Positions 1 to 8,405 of a stretch of 44,715 nt of DNA are shown piece by piece. Location: the NCBI GenBank assembly GCA_000310025.1, contig FN648780.1:1-44715 (forward strand). The letters are read 5' to 3'. A program made the position numbers and the translations under genes. The first letter of the stretch is position 1. Every line of letters starts with the position of its first letter. Origin of the DNA: Ectocarpus siliculosus. Lineage: Eukaryota > Sar > Phaeophyceae > Ectocarpales > Ectocarpaceae. A model generated the notes under the pieces. That model had not been told where the DNA came from and made no database searches. It saw nothing but the letters and a program-made list of their open reading frames with translations.

Positions 1-530
1 GTGTAGGTCAATGGTCAAATGATACGGCAAGCAACAAATGAGTACGCCCCCCCCCCCCCCTCCCCAGCCGGCCCAAAAAAAAAACCTTTTTTCTCAAACC
101 CCACAGAAAAACCCCCCTAATTTTGGGAAATGGGGGGGGGGCCACCCCAATCCCAAAACGGGCACCACAAGCCCCCCAATGCCACCGGTAAGCAAAACGG
201 CTGGGCGAAAAACGGGGAGGGCGCAGCCCAACAAAAATTCCGGGGTGGGAAAAACCAAAGAAAAAAAAGTGCTGACACAGTTGTTATAACGCTATCGCTT
301 AGGGTAGCTCACTCATGTGTTAGCGTAACAAGCACTGGCTAGGGTTCAATTAGTTTCATCCATTTCATGGGCAGTTTCATGGTATCTCACCATTGGATTC
401 AAGTTGGGGGCTAGCAAAGGGATAAAATCCCGGTGGACCTAGCCCTGTGGGTCTAATCAAGGTGGGATTAGCAAGGGGGGGGCCTAGGCAAGATCTATCC
501 AGATCTACCTCTCATGCTTTGACTCACAGA
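1..530. other. Low-quality and unrecognised left edge
   Basis: No gene is recognised here. Positions about 48-280 are dominated by homopolymer runs (long C, A and G tracts) that look like the noisy end of a sequencing read; the same texture flanks the N gap at 23.5 kb. The short frames over these tracts encode only Pro/Lys/Gly-rich low complexity and should not be called genes. From about 340 to 530 the sequence is ordinary and non-coding. Confidence 0.5.
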
Positions 531-903
531 CTGGTTGCTTCTTAGCGGGTGGGTCAAAGTTCCTCTTCCGAGATTGGCCGTGTTAACAGTGAGCGATCAC
601 TCAAAACACGTGTTGAGGCGGAGCTCTAGAGGGGCTCCGCCAATGATTCAGGTACACCCTGGGGTATACCCTAGCCCTCCTCAAACCATCGTGAAACGGA
701 ATGAATCTCAGTATTTAGCGCCCGTTCATGCTACCGTGACACCCCCCCAGCATACATGTGTTGAAAAACACAAAATGCTAAGGAGGTAGCAGAACGTGTG
801 CTTCTCCCTCCTCAGATCATACCACGCCGGGAATATAGATCTGAAAAGGGAGGATGCCGCCCTCCCCAGGTTAAACCACAAAAAATGGATTTGAACCTCG
901 AGG
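531..903. other. Unassigned non-coding stretch
   Basis: No domain-bearing frame, repeat or RNA gene could be supported. One 84-codon frame (535-789, plus) shows no recognisable motif and starts at a non-ATG codon. Confidence 0.4.
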
Positions 904-1210
904 GGACGGATGCCGGTGTGTTCGACGTCGATGTTACATTGCTGAAATCATCGACCCCGAATGACGGCCGTTAGTACTTTGGCCGCCGTATACCGGACTC
1001 CTTGACGATGACGATCTTGAACTGAAGAAGGCGATCGTCCACTGAAGAAGGTGATCTTCCACTGTTGAAGACGTTCTTCCACAAACAGTCTCCACAGACC
1101 GACGATTATGACGACGATCTTGCATCTTGACCGACGATCACCGACTGTTGAGGACGATCTTCCGCTGTAGAAGACGATCTTGGAACTCCTCATTCGTAAC
1201 ACTGCCGTCA
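904..1210 (-). repeat. Candidate 3' LTR (part) of element B with short tandem repeats
   Basis: On the minus strand the sequence begins TGACGGCAGTGTTACGAATG directly after a purine tract, as an LTR would. The interior (about 1010-1190) is a run of degenerate ~30-bp direct repeats containing GATCGTC and GAAGATC motifs. No second copy was found to the right of gag, so LTR identity rests on position and on the TG start. The left limit is arbitrary. Confidence 0.35.
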
Positions 1211-1246
1211 CCCCCCCCCCCCCGCTTCCCCCTTGGAGAACGGAAG
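1211..1246 (-). promoter_or_regulatory. Candidate polypurine tract of element B
   Basis: The minus strand reads a purine-rich stretch (CCAAGGGGGAAGCGGGGG followed by more G) ending directly at the TG that starts the LTR candidate. This is where a plus-strand primer for reverse transcription would lie. The long G run may be length-inflated by sequencing. Confidence 0.35.
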
Positions 1247-1266
1247 AAGGCTGGCAGTGTACGACT

Positions 1267-1554
1267 TCACGATTCTTGAGCGGTCAGCGGTGGGAGTCTG
1301 GTGGCAAGATCCATTCCACGCCTTAGCTCCCTGCGATTGAGCTCTTCCCAATCTCCGTCGCTGAACTCCACTCTCCAATACGGATCATAGAAATCGCAGA
1401 CCTTCCCTCTGCTGAGCACAATGTTGTTCTCTTGATCCATGAGCTCCCGTCCAACCATGGTTCCACAGGGAAATTCCGCGAGAGCTTCGGTCCGCGTTGC
1501 TACTTCGCGTTCTCCTCGCGACGGCGGTCCCGGGGGTCGTGGTGCGATATTCAC
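1267..1554 (-). pseudogene. Element B pol tail: Tudor-like domain
   Basis: The frame of about 95 codons contains a compact module with VCDFYDPYWRVEFSDGDWEE followed by LNRREL. This G-x-V...YWRVxFxDGDxEEL pattern is typical of Tudor/SH3-like barrels at the C-terminus of Gypsy polyproteins in several protist and fungal lineages. In the retroelement its likely role is chromatin or histone-tail targeting, by analogy with chromodomains; that is inference. The ATG at 1554 lies inside the polyprotein, and the true upstream frame is broken. It lies directly upstream of the polypurine tract, as expected for the last pol domain. Confidence 0.55.
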
Positions 1555-1677
1555 CCCGTGAAAGTCTTCCCACAGGGCATGAAAAACATCAAGTTGCAGA
1601 GGCGAGAAACTGTCCCTGGCAGCGTCTTCGGTGATCCACGGAGAAGTGGTGCCATCCTGATACTTTTCTCTATACTC

Positions 1678-2356
1678 CTATGCCCATGCGGACGCTATTC
1701 CTCCAGCGCCCTGGACCACCCGTCTATTCACCAAAGTATACAGAGGTGCCGCGACGACGGAGTCTTCAGCTAATCCTAAATCCAATGAAACGGCTTGAAG
1801 TCCGTGGCTGCCACCGTCCTCGGGCGGATTTGACGTCCATGCAGTCTTACAGTAAAGGTCAACCCCTCTCGCACGACGTGAACGACTTGCCACGGTCCTG
1901 TGAAGTGGTCATGGGCAAGTTTAGGGTGGACGCCATGGGGGACGACACGAAAATCTGCACAATGTTGTCTGCATTTCGCCCTGTCCTCGCTCCTTCGTCT
2001 GGACCATCCTCAATGGCGCACGCATTGCCAATGAGGATTTCGGGTTTATACTCGAGGATTTTGTGGCGTGTGTCGGACTCTAAAGGCTGACGAATCAATG
2101 TTGCATCACCCGCTCCTCCGTTGACTCTGATGCATTCTATGGTCTTCCAATCAGAGTCAATCACACATGTTACGTCCAGCATACCCTCAACGGCTTGTAA
2201 TGCTCCACCTGCCCCTCGACCGAGAACAGCCGCCCTCGGCTGTCTTAGTGTAAAGAGACCTTGTGTTTGTTGATACGCCGCTACGTACTCCTCGTCCCTC
2301 GGTGTCAACGCATCAGGTGTGATCTGCAATGCATAGAACACACTGAGATTCTCCAC
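1678..2356 (-). pseudogene. Element B: unidentified segment between RNase H and tail
   Basis: Two overlapping frames (2356-1859 and 1893-1678) follow the RNase H region. Integrase is expected here, but I see no HHCC finger and no D,D-35-E motif. What can be seen is a stretch with Pro-Glu-Ile-Leu-Ile-Gly-Asn, then GPDEGARTGRNADN, then a Cys/Trp-containing piece with TSNPPEDGG. The length (about 680 bp) is roughly half that of a normal integrase core plus finger. It could be a diverged replacement domain, a deletion join or host-derived sequence. I do not recognise the fold. Confidence 0.4.
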
Positions 2357-3021
2357 TTCAAGACCATATCATACCCCATCATCTTTAGCGCCCAACGGTG
2401 CATCTTTGACGATAGGTTTTGGCTAGTGAAGAGCCACATCAGGGCCGCACAGTCCGTGATGAGAGTGAACTGACGGTGCTGAAGGTAAATCTTGAAATGG
2501 TCTAGTGCATACAACACTCCCAGAACCTCCCGATCGTTTGACGACAGTTTTTCCTCTGACCTGGACAACCTCTTACTGGCGTATCCGACCGGAGCCTCTC
2601 TGTTCTCCACCTGCTGTGTCAGGACTGACCCTGCCGCGATCAAGCTGGCATCCATATGTAGCGTGAAGGGTTCCAGCCAATTAGGTAGTACCAGCACTGG
2701 GTATGTGGTCAGTTTCTCCACAAGTTTCATATACGCCTCAATTTGTGGAGGCCCCATGACGACTCGTTTGTTACGGGCTCGTTTAGAACTAAATTCCTTG
2801 TTCCTCAGGATGTCCGATAGTGGAGCGGCGATGGCGCGAAAGTTGGGTACGAATCCCCTCAAATAGTTGGCTAGTCCAAGGAAGGACCTCAACTCTCCCA
2901 CCGTCGACGGCATTTCCATTTCTTGCACGGCTGTTACCTTCGATGGTGCTGGTCGAGTTCCATCCCTCCCGACCATGACCCCTAAGAACTCGAGATCTGG
3001 CAATAGAAATTCGCTTTTCAC
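2305..3021 (-). pseudogene. Element B: RT thumb/connection and RNase H
   Basis: The frame (about 238 codons) starts in the RT palm/thumb with LEFLGVMVG, then LRSFLGLANYLRGFVPNF, the standard Gypsy RT connection. RNase H follows: the first Asp in LHMDASLIAAG, Glu in LSSNDREVLGVLYAL and the second Asp in LITDCAALMWL. It is joined to the RT frame by a single-base shift near 3021-3050 and leaves frame again near 2350, just past the RNase H end. The apparent start is a GTG codon and is not a real initiation site. Confidence 0.75.
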
Positions 3022-3848
3022 GAAGTGACCTGTGTACCCTTTCGTTTCAGGATAGTGAGGACCTTCTCCAGCAGTACGAAATGTTCTTCCAACGTCTTTG
3101 TGTGGAGTGCGATGTCATCCAACCATTTCTCCAAGCCCTTGCCCAATAACTCTCGCAGATCATCACCCAACGTGGCTGAGAAGACGGCGGGGATTGTGGT
3201 GATACCAAAGGCGCATCGATTTGACTCGAGTAGACGTCCCGTGGGGTCCCGAAAGGCCGTCTTATGTTTGTCCGTCTCCTCAAGTTCCAGTTGATGATAT
3301 GCCTGTGCCAAGTCGAGAGATGAGAAGAACTTACTCCCTTTCATCCGATGGAGCATGCCCGTAATGTCGCCAAGTCCACCACTATCCTTCTTGATGAGCT
3401 TATTGAGATCTCTGTAGTCTATACAGATGCGGTATGTGCCGTCGGATTTAGGTACAGGCACAATCCGTGAGCACCACGAAGAGGTGGATAGCCTGAAGGT
3501 TCCCGCTGCCAGTCCCTGATTGAGCTGTTTCATCAAGATGTCAGCCATAGGAGGACTCCACCTCTGAGCTTTGCAGGCGATTGGGGTGACATTTTCGTCT
3601 ATGAGTGGCAGTCCCACCTTCCGTCCATGTTTAATCTTGACGACCTTCGTGTTCTTCGGGAAAAGACTCCTAAACTTGTAGAGCAATGCTAGCAGTCTCG
3701 CTCGCATCGCCGGGCTCGTCTGGCCTGTCTTGGCAGTGCTTACGTCCACCGATTGCTCCTCGTGCCTCTGGCTCTGTTCCAAGGTCTGTCGTGTGCCCAT
3801 TAACTCGGGTGTTGCTTTCCCCGGCAGTGGTTCTTTCAGGAGTAGCAT
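3018..3848 (-). pseudogene. Element B: reverse transcriptase core
   Basis: This is a Ty3/Gypsy reverse transcriptase. Visible motifs are IVPVPKSDGTYRICIDYRDL (RT block 2), FFSSLDLAQAYHQLEL with the first catalytic Asp, and KWLDDIALHT carrying the paired catalytic Asp residues. The usual Tyr of YxDD is Trp here, which needs two base changes from a Tyr codon and is unusual for an active enzyme. The frame ends at a TGA created by a one-base shift, and the domain continues in 3021-2305. N-terminal residues 1-60 are a low-complexity linker. Confidence 0.8.
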
Positions 3849-3874
3849 TCTTTCGACATCACTACAGTTAACCG

Positions 3875-4204
3875 CTATCGCCCGCGCGACTTGGGTTGAC
3901 TCAGTAATGGTCTAGTAAGATGTTGCTTTGTTAACCACTTTGATCTCATCCTGACACTTGGGTCCCACCACTGAACACCTTTCGCGACTCCAAGTACTCC
4001 TCCCTTTTCCATATCAAAAGGTGCCACCGGAAAAACCAACACCAGAGTTTTGGTAAACGGTATTGGACCTTTTACACGTGCATCCACCTCGACACTCACG
4101 CTGCCAGGTACGTTGATTTCTTGGTCAACATAGATGGGCCATGTCAACGTCCCATCATCCTCCCACGCTGTTGACCCTAGTTCCAGAGCCCCCATTGCCA
4201 GCAT
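3875..4204 (-). pseudogene. Element B: protease-RT linker region
   Basis: About 109 codons between protease and RT. The pattern of short beta strands with Gly-Pro turns (VEVDARVKGPIPFTKTLVLV, then a GGVLGVAKGVQ stretch) resembles the small beta-rich spacer seen between protease and RT in many Gypsy polyproteins. It has no catalytic motif of its own. The next frame begins in a different register, consistent with a further indel near 3860-3880. Confidence 0.5.
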
Positions 4205-4257
4205 TTACGGCGGTGATTGTGGAACGTCTTCCTCTGCTTGATCTTCCACCGTGTAGA

Positions 4258-4722
4258 CTAGAACGCTCGAGTTTGTTCGTTCTCCTCGTTTGATCTCCTG
4301 TGTAGTCCACGTAGTGTCTTAGCTTTCACTCTCGAAGGCCCCATGTATGGTAGCAGTGGTGTTCGATCAGATGCGGGTGATGGTCGAAACCACCCAGACC
4401 CCGAGCCTCCAAAGTCTAGTGTGCTGTTGTATTGACGCATAAACGCAGTGCCTAGAATGAGACCTACAGGAAGTCCCTCCACGACGCTCACTCTCACACC
4501 GAAAATCTCATCAATCAAGGGAAAGACTAAGAACAGCACACATGTCCCTCGAATGGTCATCGGAGCTACTCCACTGTCACTCGGATTAGCTGCTCGTAGT
4601 CGGCCCCTTCCCATCGTTGACACCATGTTCTTTCCTCCATACTGGTTTCTTTCCACTCCTTGAATGAACTTCCAAGACGCGTAATTGCCCCCTCCCGCAC
4701 CCGAGTCCACCAGCACCTCCAC
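4258..4722 (-). pseudogene. Element B: retroviral-type aspartic protease
   Basis: About 154 codons. The active-site motif VEVLVDSGAGG is near the start, followed about 75 residues later by GLILGTAFMRQYNSTLDF, the flap-distal helix motif of retropepsins. The protease would dimerise and cut the Gag-Pol polyprotein. The nominal start is a GTG inside the polyprotein. It sits between the CCCH-bearing gag tail and the linker/RT, the normal Gypsy position. Confidence 0.75.
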
Positions 4723-4920
4723 TGCCTGAGTCTTTTGTCTTGTTTGTTTATTCCATAGATTCGCTTTGACTCATGCTTGCTGGGACCCTCAAGGTGGCGG
4801 AACTGTCTTGTTTGTGGGAGTCACAACGGCAACTTCATTGTCCAGGGCGCTGTCTCAGGACTCCCGCGTTGAATGCCTATCCTGTGTGTTCCCCAGGAGT
4901 CTTGCTCCTAGGGCGCACCC

Positions 4921-5829
4921 TCAGTGGGACGATGAGTGCTCTCCCTCCTCGTCTTCAAAGTCCATCTCCTCTGGCAGCGCCTCCCTCACATCACCCCTTG
5001 TCTCCTCGTCTTCACGCGAGAGTTGTTCCAAAGTGATCATAGCGAGATGTACTTTCGTTGAGACCCTCTCCTTGTAGGGGTAGATTCCAAAGGGTACTTT
5101 TTCATGACTGTAGTTGCAAAAGAATTGTTCAGCCATGTGAGGACAAGATGCTCCTCTGGCGTGGAAGAAGCAAGTCTTTGAGCGCATGATATACCTCTTA
5201 ATGTTCTCTGCGGAGTCCTCTGGCTTCGGTGCATCCTCCGGGAGGTTCCTCTGGAAGGTCCTGCGTTCTTTCTGTTTTCCCTTGTCTGGGGTCACTCCCG
5301 GAGAGAAAGTGCGGGACGGTTGACGTTGAGAAGTCGCTCGATCAGTGTGGTCCTTGTGGCGTTTGAATGTCTGTTGGGTCTCCCGTCCGTCTCCCTCTCC
5401 TTTGTAGCCTCCCTGGTTGCCTCGTTGCCTCGATCCTGCCGAGTGGTCTTCCATGGCCGTGATGTGCTCCTCTTCGTGGAGATTAACCTTAGCCGTAGGT
5501 TCCTCCACCATGCACAAGGCCGACTGATTAGCCTCGACCTTCCATGTCGCCGGGTATTGACGGGTTTGCAAAGGCAGTTTGTTGGATGCCAATGCATTCA
5601 TCTTAGCCGATGCCTGAGACGTCGGTGTTTGTAACGTCCTGCATCGTGGGCTAAGGTGTTGGAGAACTTTGTGAATATCTCCTTGGTGAGTGCTCCCCTC
5701 CTGGCCATGTAAGGCGAGCCCAGCCCATGTCGGATGGTTGGCATGTTGTCGAGCTGCTGTCGGTAGCGTTCTCTGATCGTGAGCAATTGAGCCTCGCTTG
5801 GCATCCTGTGTCCCCATTGAGGAAAGCAC
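4921..5829 (-). pseudogene. Element B: gag C-terminal part with CCCH finger
   Basis: About 302 codons, mainly hydrophilic and Glu/Lys/Arg/Gln-rich. Near residue 220 there is CFFHARGASC followed by PHMAEQFFCNYSH, a C-x8-C-x8-C-x3-H arrangement that fits a CCCH-type RNA-binding finger in place of the usual CCHC knuckle. The C-terminus is very acidic (EEMDFEDEEGE). The real upstream gag frame is 6140-5598; the register changes by an indel around 5640-5680, so residues before that point in this frame are out of register. Confidence 0.6.
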
Positions 5830-6140
5830 AACTGCAACGCTTTCTCCTCCAAGATCTGAAGATCACGCATAGAGAGTAGTTGCCAGAAGTAACCTTCTTC
5901 TGTGGCGCACGGGGCCTCCGGGTCAAGGTTTGAGGCTCGGAAATACTGCCCCATTCGCACTTGCGCCGCCAACCACGACTCCTTGAGTCCCAACACTATA
6001 CCGTTGAATGCTGCGATGGCTGCACGACGCGTAGCATGTTTCCGTGCTTCTTCTTCTGTCATGAGCCTCAGGAGATCCAGTACCGTCACCTCATGTTGAG
6101 GTACATACCGTTTTGCACCCCTCACATCGTGGACTAGCAT
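5598..6140 (-). pseudogene. Element B: gag capsid-like segment
   Basis: About 180 codons, rich in helix-forming residues (LLRLMTEEEARKH, IAAFNGIVLGLKESWLAAQV, LQILEEKALQLCFPQWG). This helical, Trp/Gln-containing content fits a retrotransposon Gag capsid region that assembles virus-like particles, although I recognise no named motif. It is followed in a shifted frame by the CCCH part of gag (5829-4921). Evidence is mainly position and composition. Confidence 0.5.
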
Positions 6141-6365
6141 TCTTGGCCCCGCGATGCATGGTACTCTGTGACGACTGCCATTTCCTGTGGCAGCAACCCA
6201 AGGAGAACTTCCACTCGCGCCGGAGTGAAATCATCGGGTTCGGGATGAACCACCTAGTCCCGAAGCTGGATGAGTAGCCATGCGATCAGGCGGAAACTTC
6301 GCTACCGCACCGGACTCCATGGCGTACGCCTTTGTGACGACGTCTTGGAAGACCAGCGGATCATG

Positions 6366-7448
6366 TCAAGCCTTCAAAATGGGTGTGTCCTTCGTGTTGA
6401 TCTGCAACGGGGGTCCTTCAAAACCTCCTTCTCCCGTACCTTGGACGTTGCGTTTCTTGATACCTTCCCACACTTGGCGACGCTGTTTAGGGTCCGCCAT
6501 GTTGACCGCATACACCGAGGAGAAGGGTGACGGTCCATAGTATCCTCCGTTGTATCCGTATCCGTGAGGCGCAGACCCCACACCTCCCCCTCCGCCATGT
6601 TGTAGAGGCGAGAAGCCATGACCTGGACCCCCAGAATGCGGCTGTCCCCCCCCTCCGTGGTTGGGGAATGGCTGAGGTTGTTGATGAAACCCTCCCTGCG
6701 ACGGGAAGCCTCCCCCGCTATAGGGCATGTGGGGACGTCCTCCGTCAACGTTCGCATGGGACGAAAACTGTCCGTGGGACGGTGCCAGCTGATGAGGAAC
6801 GCCCCATGAATGGTGGAAGCCTCCTTGGTGCTGAAGGGGTCCTCCCGCCTGTGGGCAGTGTGCTGGAAATCCGCCCTGATGAGGGAATGGTCCCCCTTTT
6901 GCGGAGGTGTCGGCAGAAGTGGCTCTCCTGGCTGATGAAGATGTTGAGGTGGTTGTCCTCCATTATTGTGAGGAAACTGCCCTCCTTGCTGTTGGAGTTG
7001 CAAAGGCGGAGGCCCTCCCGGAGGAGGAGGCGGTCCTCCCTGCGGCAAAGGAGGCAGTCCTCCCTGCTGTTGGGGTTGTTGAGGCAGTACTCCCCCAGGC
7101 AGCTGAGGAGGCGGTCCTCCAGGCGGCGGAGGAGGCGGTCCTCCCTGCTGTTGAGGTTGCTGAGGAGGCGGTCCTCCAGGCGGTAGAGGAAGCTGTCCTC
7201 CCTGCTGTTGAGGTTGCTGAGGAGGCGGTCCCCCAGGCGGCGGAGGGGGGCGGCCCTCCCGGCAGTGGAAGGGGCGGCCCTCCCTGCTGGTGGGGTTGCT
7301 GAGGAGGCGGTCCTCCAGGCGGCGGAGGGGGCGGCCCTCCCGGCATTGGAAGGGGCGACCCTCCCTGCTGTCGAGGTTACTGAGGAGGCGGTCCCCTAGG
7401 CGGTGGAGGAGACGGCCCTCCCTGCGGGTACTGCTGCTGGCTGTTCAT
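6366..7448 (-). pseudogene. Element B: Pro/Gly/Gln-rich gag N-terminus
   Basis: The minus strand opens with an ATG at 7448 followed by MNSQQQYPQGG and then repeated GGPPPQQPxQQGG-type units (unit about 45-60 bp, roughly 6980-7440). A Gly/His/Tyr-rich stretch (HGYGYNGGYYGPSPFSS) follows near 6540. The tandem units are interrupted by a stop near 7380 and by frame changes, so the N-terminus is broken. Such low-complexity segments are common at the gag N-terminus of protist Gypsy elements and may drive condensation or particle assembly (inference). Frames on the opposite strand here are shadows. Confidence 0.5.
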
Positions 7449-7530
7449 GTTGTTTGTGGTGTCGGCGCGTGTACTCTGTTATCACGCTCGCAGGCTCTTG
7501 TCGAGAGCGTGTTGCACAAAGGAGTGACAT
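7449..7530 (-). repeat. Leader-like repeat, copy 1 (upstream of element B gag)
   Basis: About 80 bp nearly identical to 10822-10902 (roughly 6-8 differences). It contains a 7-bp inverted repeat, CACGCTC...GAGCGTG, able to form a hairpin. On the minus strand it reads GTGATAACAGAGTACACGCG; the TGATAACAGAGT portion matches 9 of 12 bases of the classical initiator-tRNA-Met primer site TGGTATCAGAGC. Position directly before a gag ATG supports a U5/primer-site leader. The assignment is inference. Confidence 0.5.
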
Positions 7531-7540
7531 ATAAACGTTT

Positions 7541-7640
7541 AACAGCCCCCCTGCTGCATCATCTCCCAAAACACAAACGCTAACAGCCCCCCTGCTGCAT
7601 CATCTCCCAAAACACGAACGCTAACAGCCCCCCTGCTGCA
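7541..7640. repeat. Tandem repeat, 41-bp unit, ~2.5 copies
   Basis: Units start at 7541, 7582 and 7623 with AACAGCCCCCCTGCTGCATC, followed by a TCCCAAAACAC segment. The third copy diverges after about 25 bp. It lies immediately outside the leader-like repeat, so it may belong to the LTR or flank of element B. Confidence 0.7.
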
Positions 7641-7683
7641 ACAACTCTCGGATCCAAACAACGAGAAATCAAACGAATATCAT

Positions 7684-7935
7684 GAAGTTACCTCCGAACT
7701 CCGCGGGAAAAACCAGAATCGCGAATAAACAAGAAATGTATTTCTTATCCTAGCAACGAGGAATCAAACAAGTATCATGAAGTTGCCTCAAACTCCGCAG
7801 GTAAACGCGGAATCGCAAACAAACAAGAAGTGAGGACGAAGTTGCCTCAAACTCCGCAGGTAAACGCTGAATCGCAAACAAACAAGAATTGAGGACTTCT
7901 CCTCATTTTCCGCAGGTAAAACGCGGAAAACGTGA
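7684..7935. repeat. Degenerate tandem repeat, ~60-bp period
   Basis: Four related units around 7684, 7778, 7838 and 7896 share CTCCGCAGGTAAACGC and AATCGCAAACAAACAAGAA segments. The middle two are nearly identical. No coding potential is apparent. Positions 7936-8320 beyond it hold nothing I recognise. Confidence 0.6.
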
Positions 7936-8405
7936 ACAAAATGAACAATCAAACCCGAACGTCCGCTAGAACTCTGCTTGTACTGCGGCGAAGATCATGG
8001 CGTCTCAGCATCACATTCATCCCCCCCCATGATTTTCGACAGCAGTGCTAGCAGTGACCCAACAACATCAACTGCACCATTCGGCGCGGTGAAGTCCTAG
8101 ACTATGCAAACCATATCCTTGACAAATGAAAAACGCATGTACCACAGACCATAAACACCACGTTCGTTCGTGCGCATCGCAACACAACAGCCTACGTCGA
8201 CGCAGTTCTCAAACTCATGGCTTTCAACAAACAAAATCGACCCAGAAAATAGATAGCCAAATAAACATAGTTCTCACGAACGTGCCTGAATCGCGCGTAG
8301 ACTCGTTGTGTAACTACCGGTCATGTCGCACGGTAGCTCCCGAACACGTAGCCTCTCAATTCATGCCGCACCCTTCCAGCCACGATCGAATGTCCAGCCC
8401 TGGTA

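Larger units (their letters stand above)
904..7530 (-). mobile_element. Element B: decayed Ty3/Gypsy-like LTR retrotransposon
   Basis: Reading right to left, the minus strand shows a Pro/Gly/Gln-rich gag start (from 7448), a capsid-like gag segment (6140-5598), a gag tail with a CCCH finger (5829-4921), protease (4722-4258), a protease-RT linker (4204-3875), reverse transcriptase (3848-3018), RT thumb plus RNase H (3021-2305), an unidentified segment (2356-1678) and a Tudor-like tail (1554-1267). A purine-rich tract and a TG-starting LTR candidate follow. The PR-RT-RNase H order is that of Ty3/Gypsy. Several single-base frame breaks show it is no longer functional. No integrase was recognised. 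The 5' LTR was not identified; the leader-like repeat at 7449-7530 marks the approximate right limit. Confidence 0.7.

Noticed and set aside
887-905. tRNA B-box-like GGTTCAAATCC on the minus strand
   Set aside because: No A-box, acceptor pairing or anticodon stem could be placed around it.
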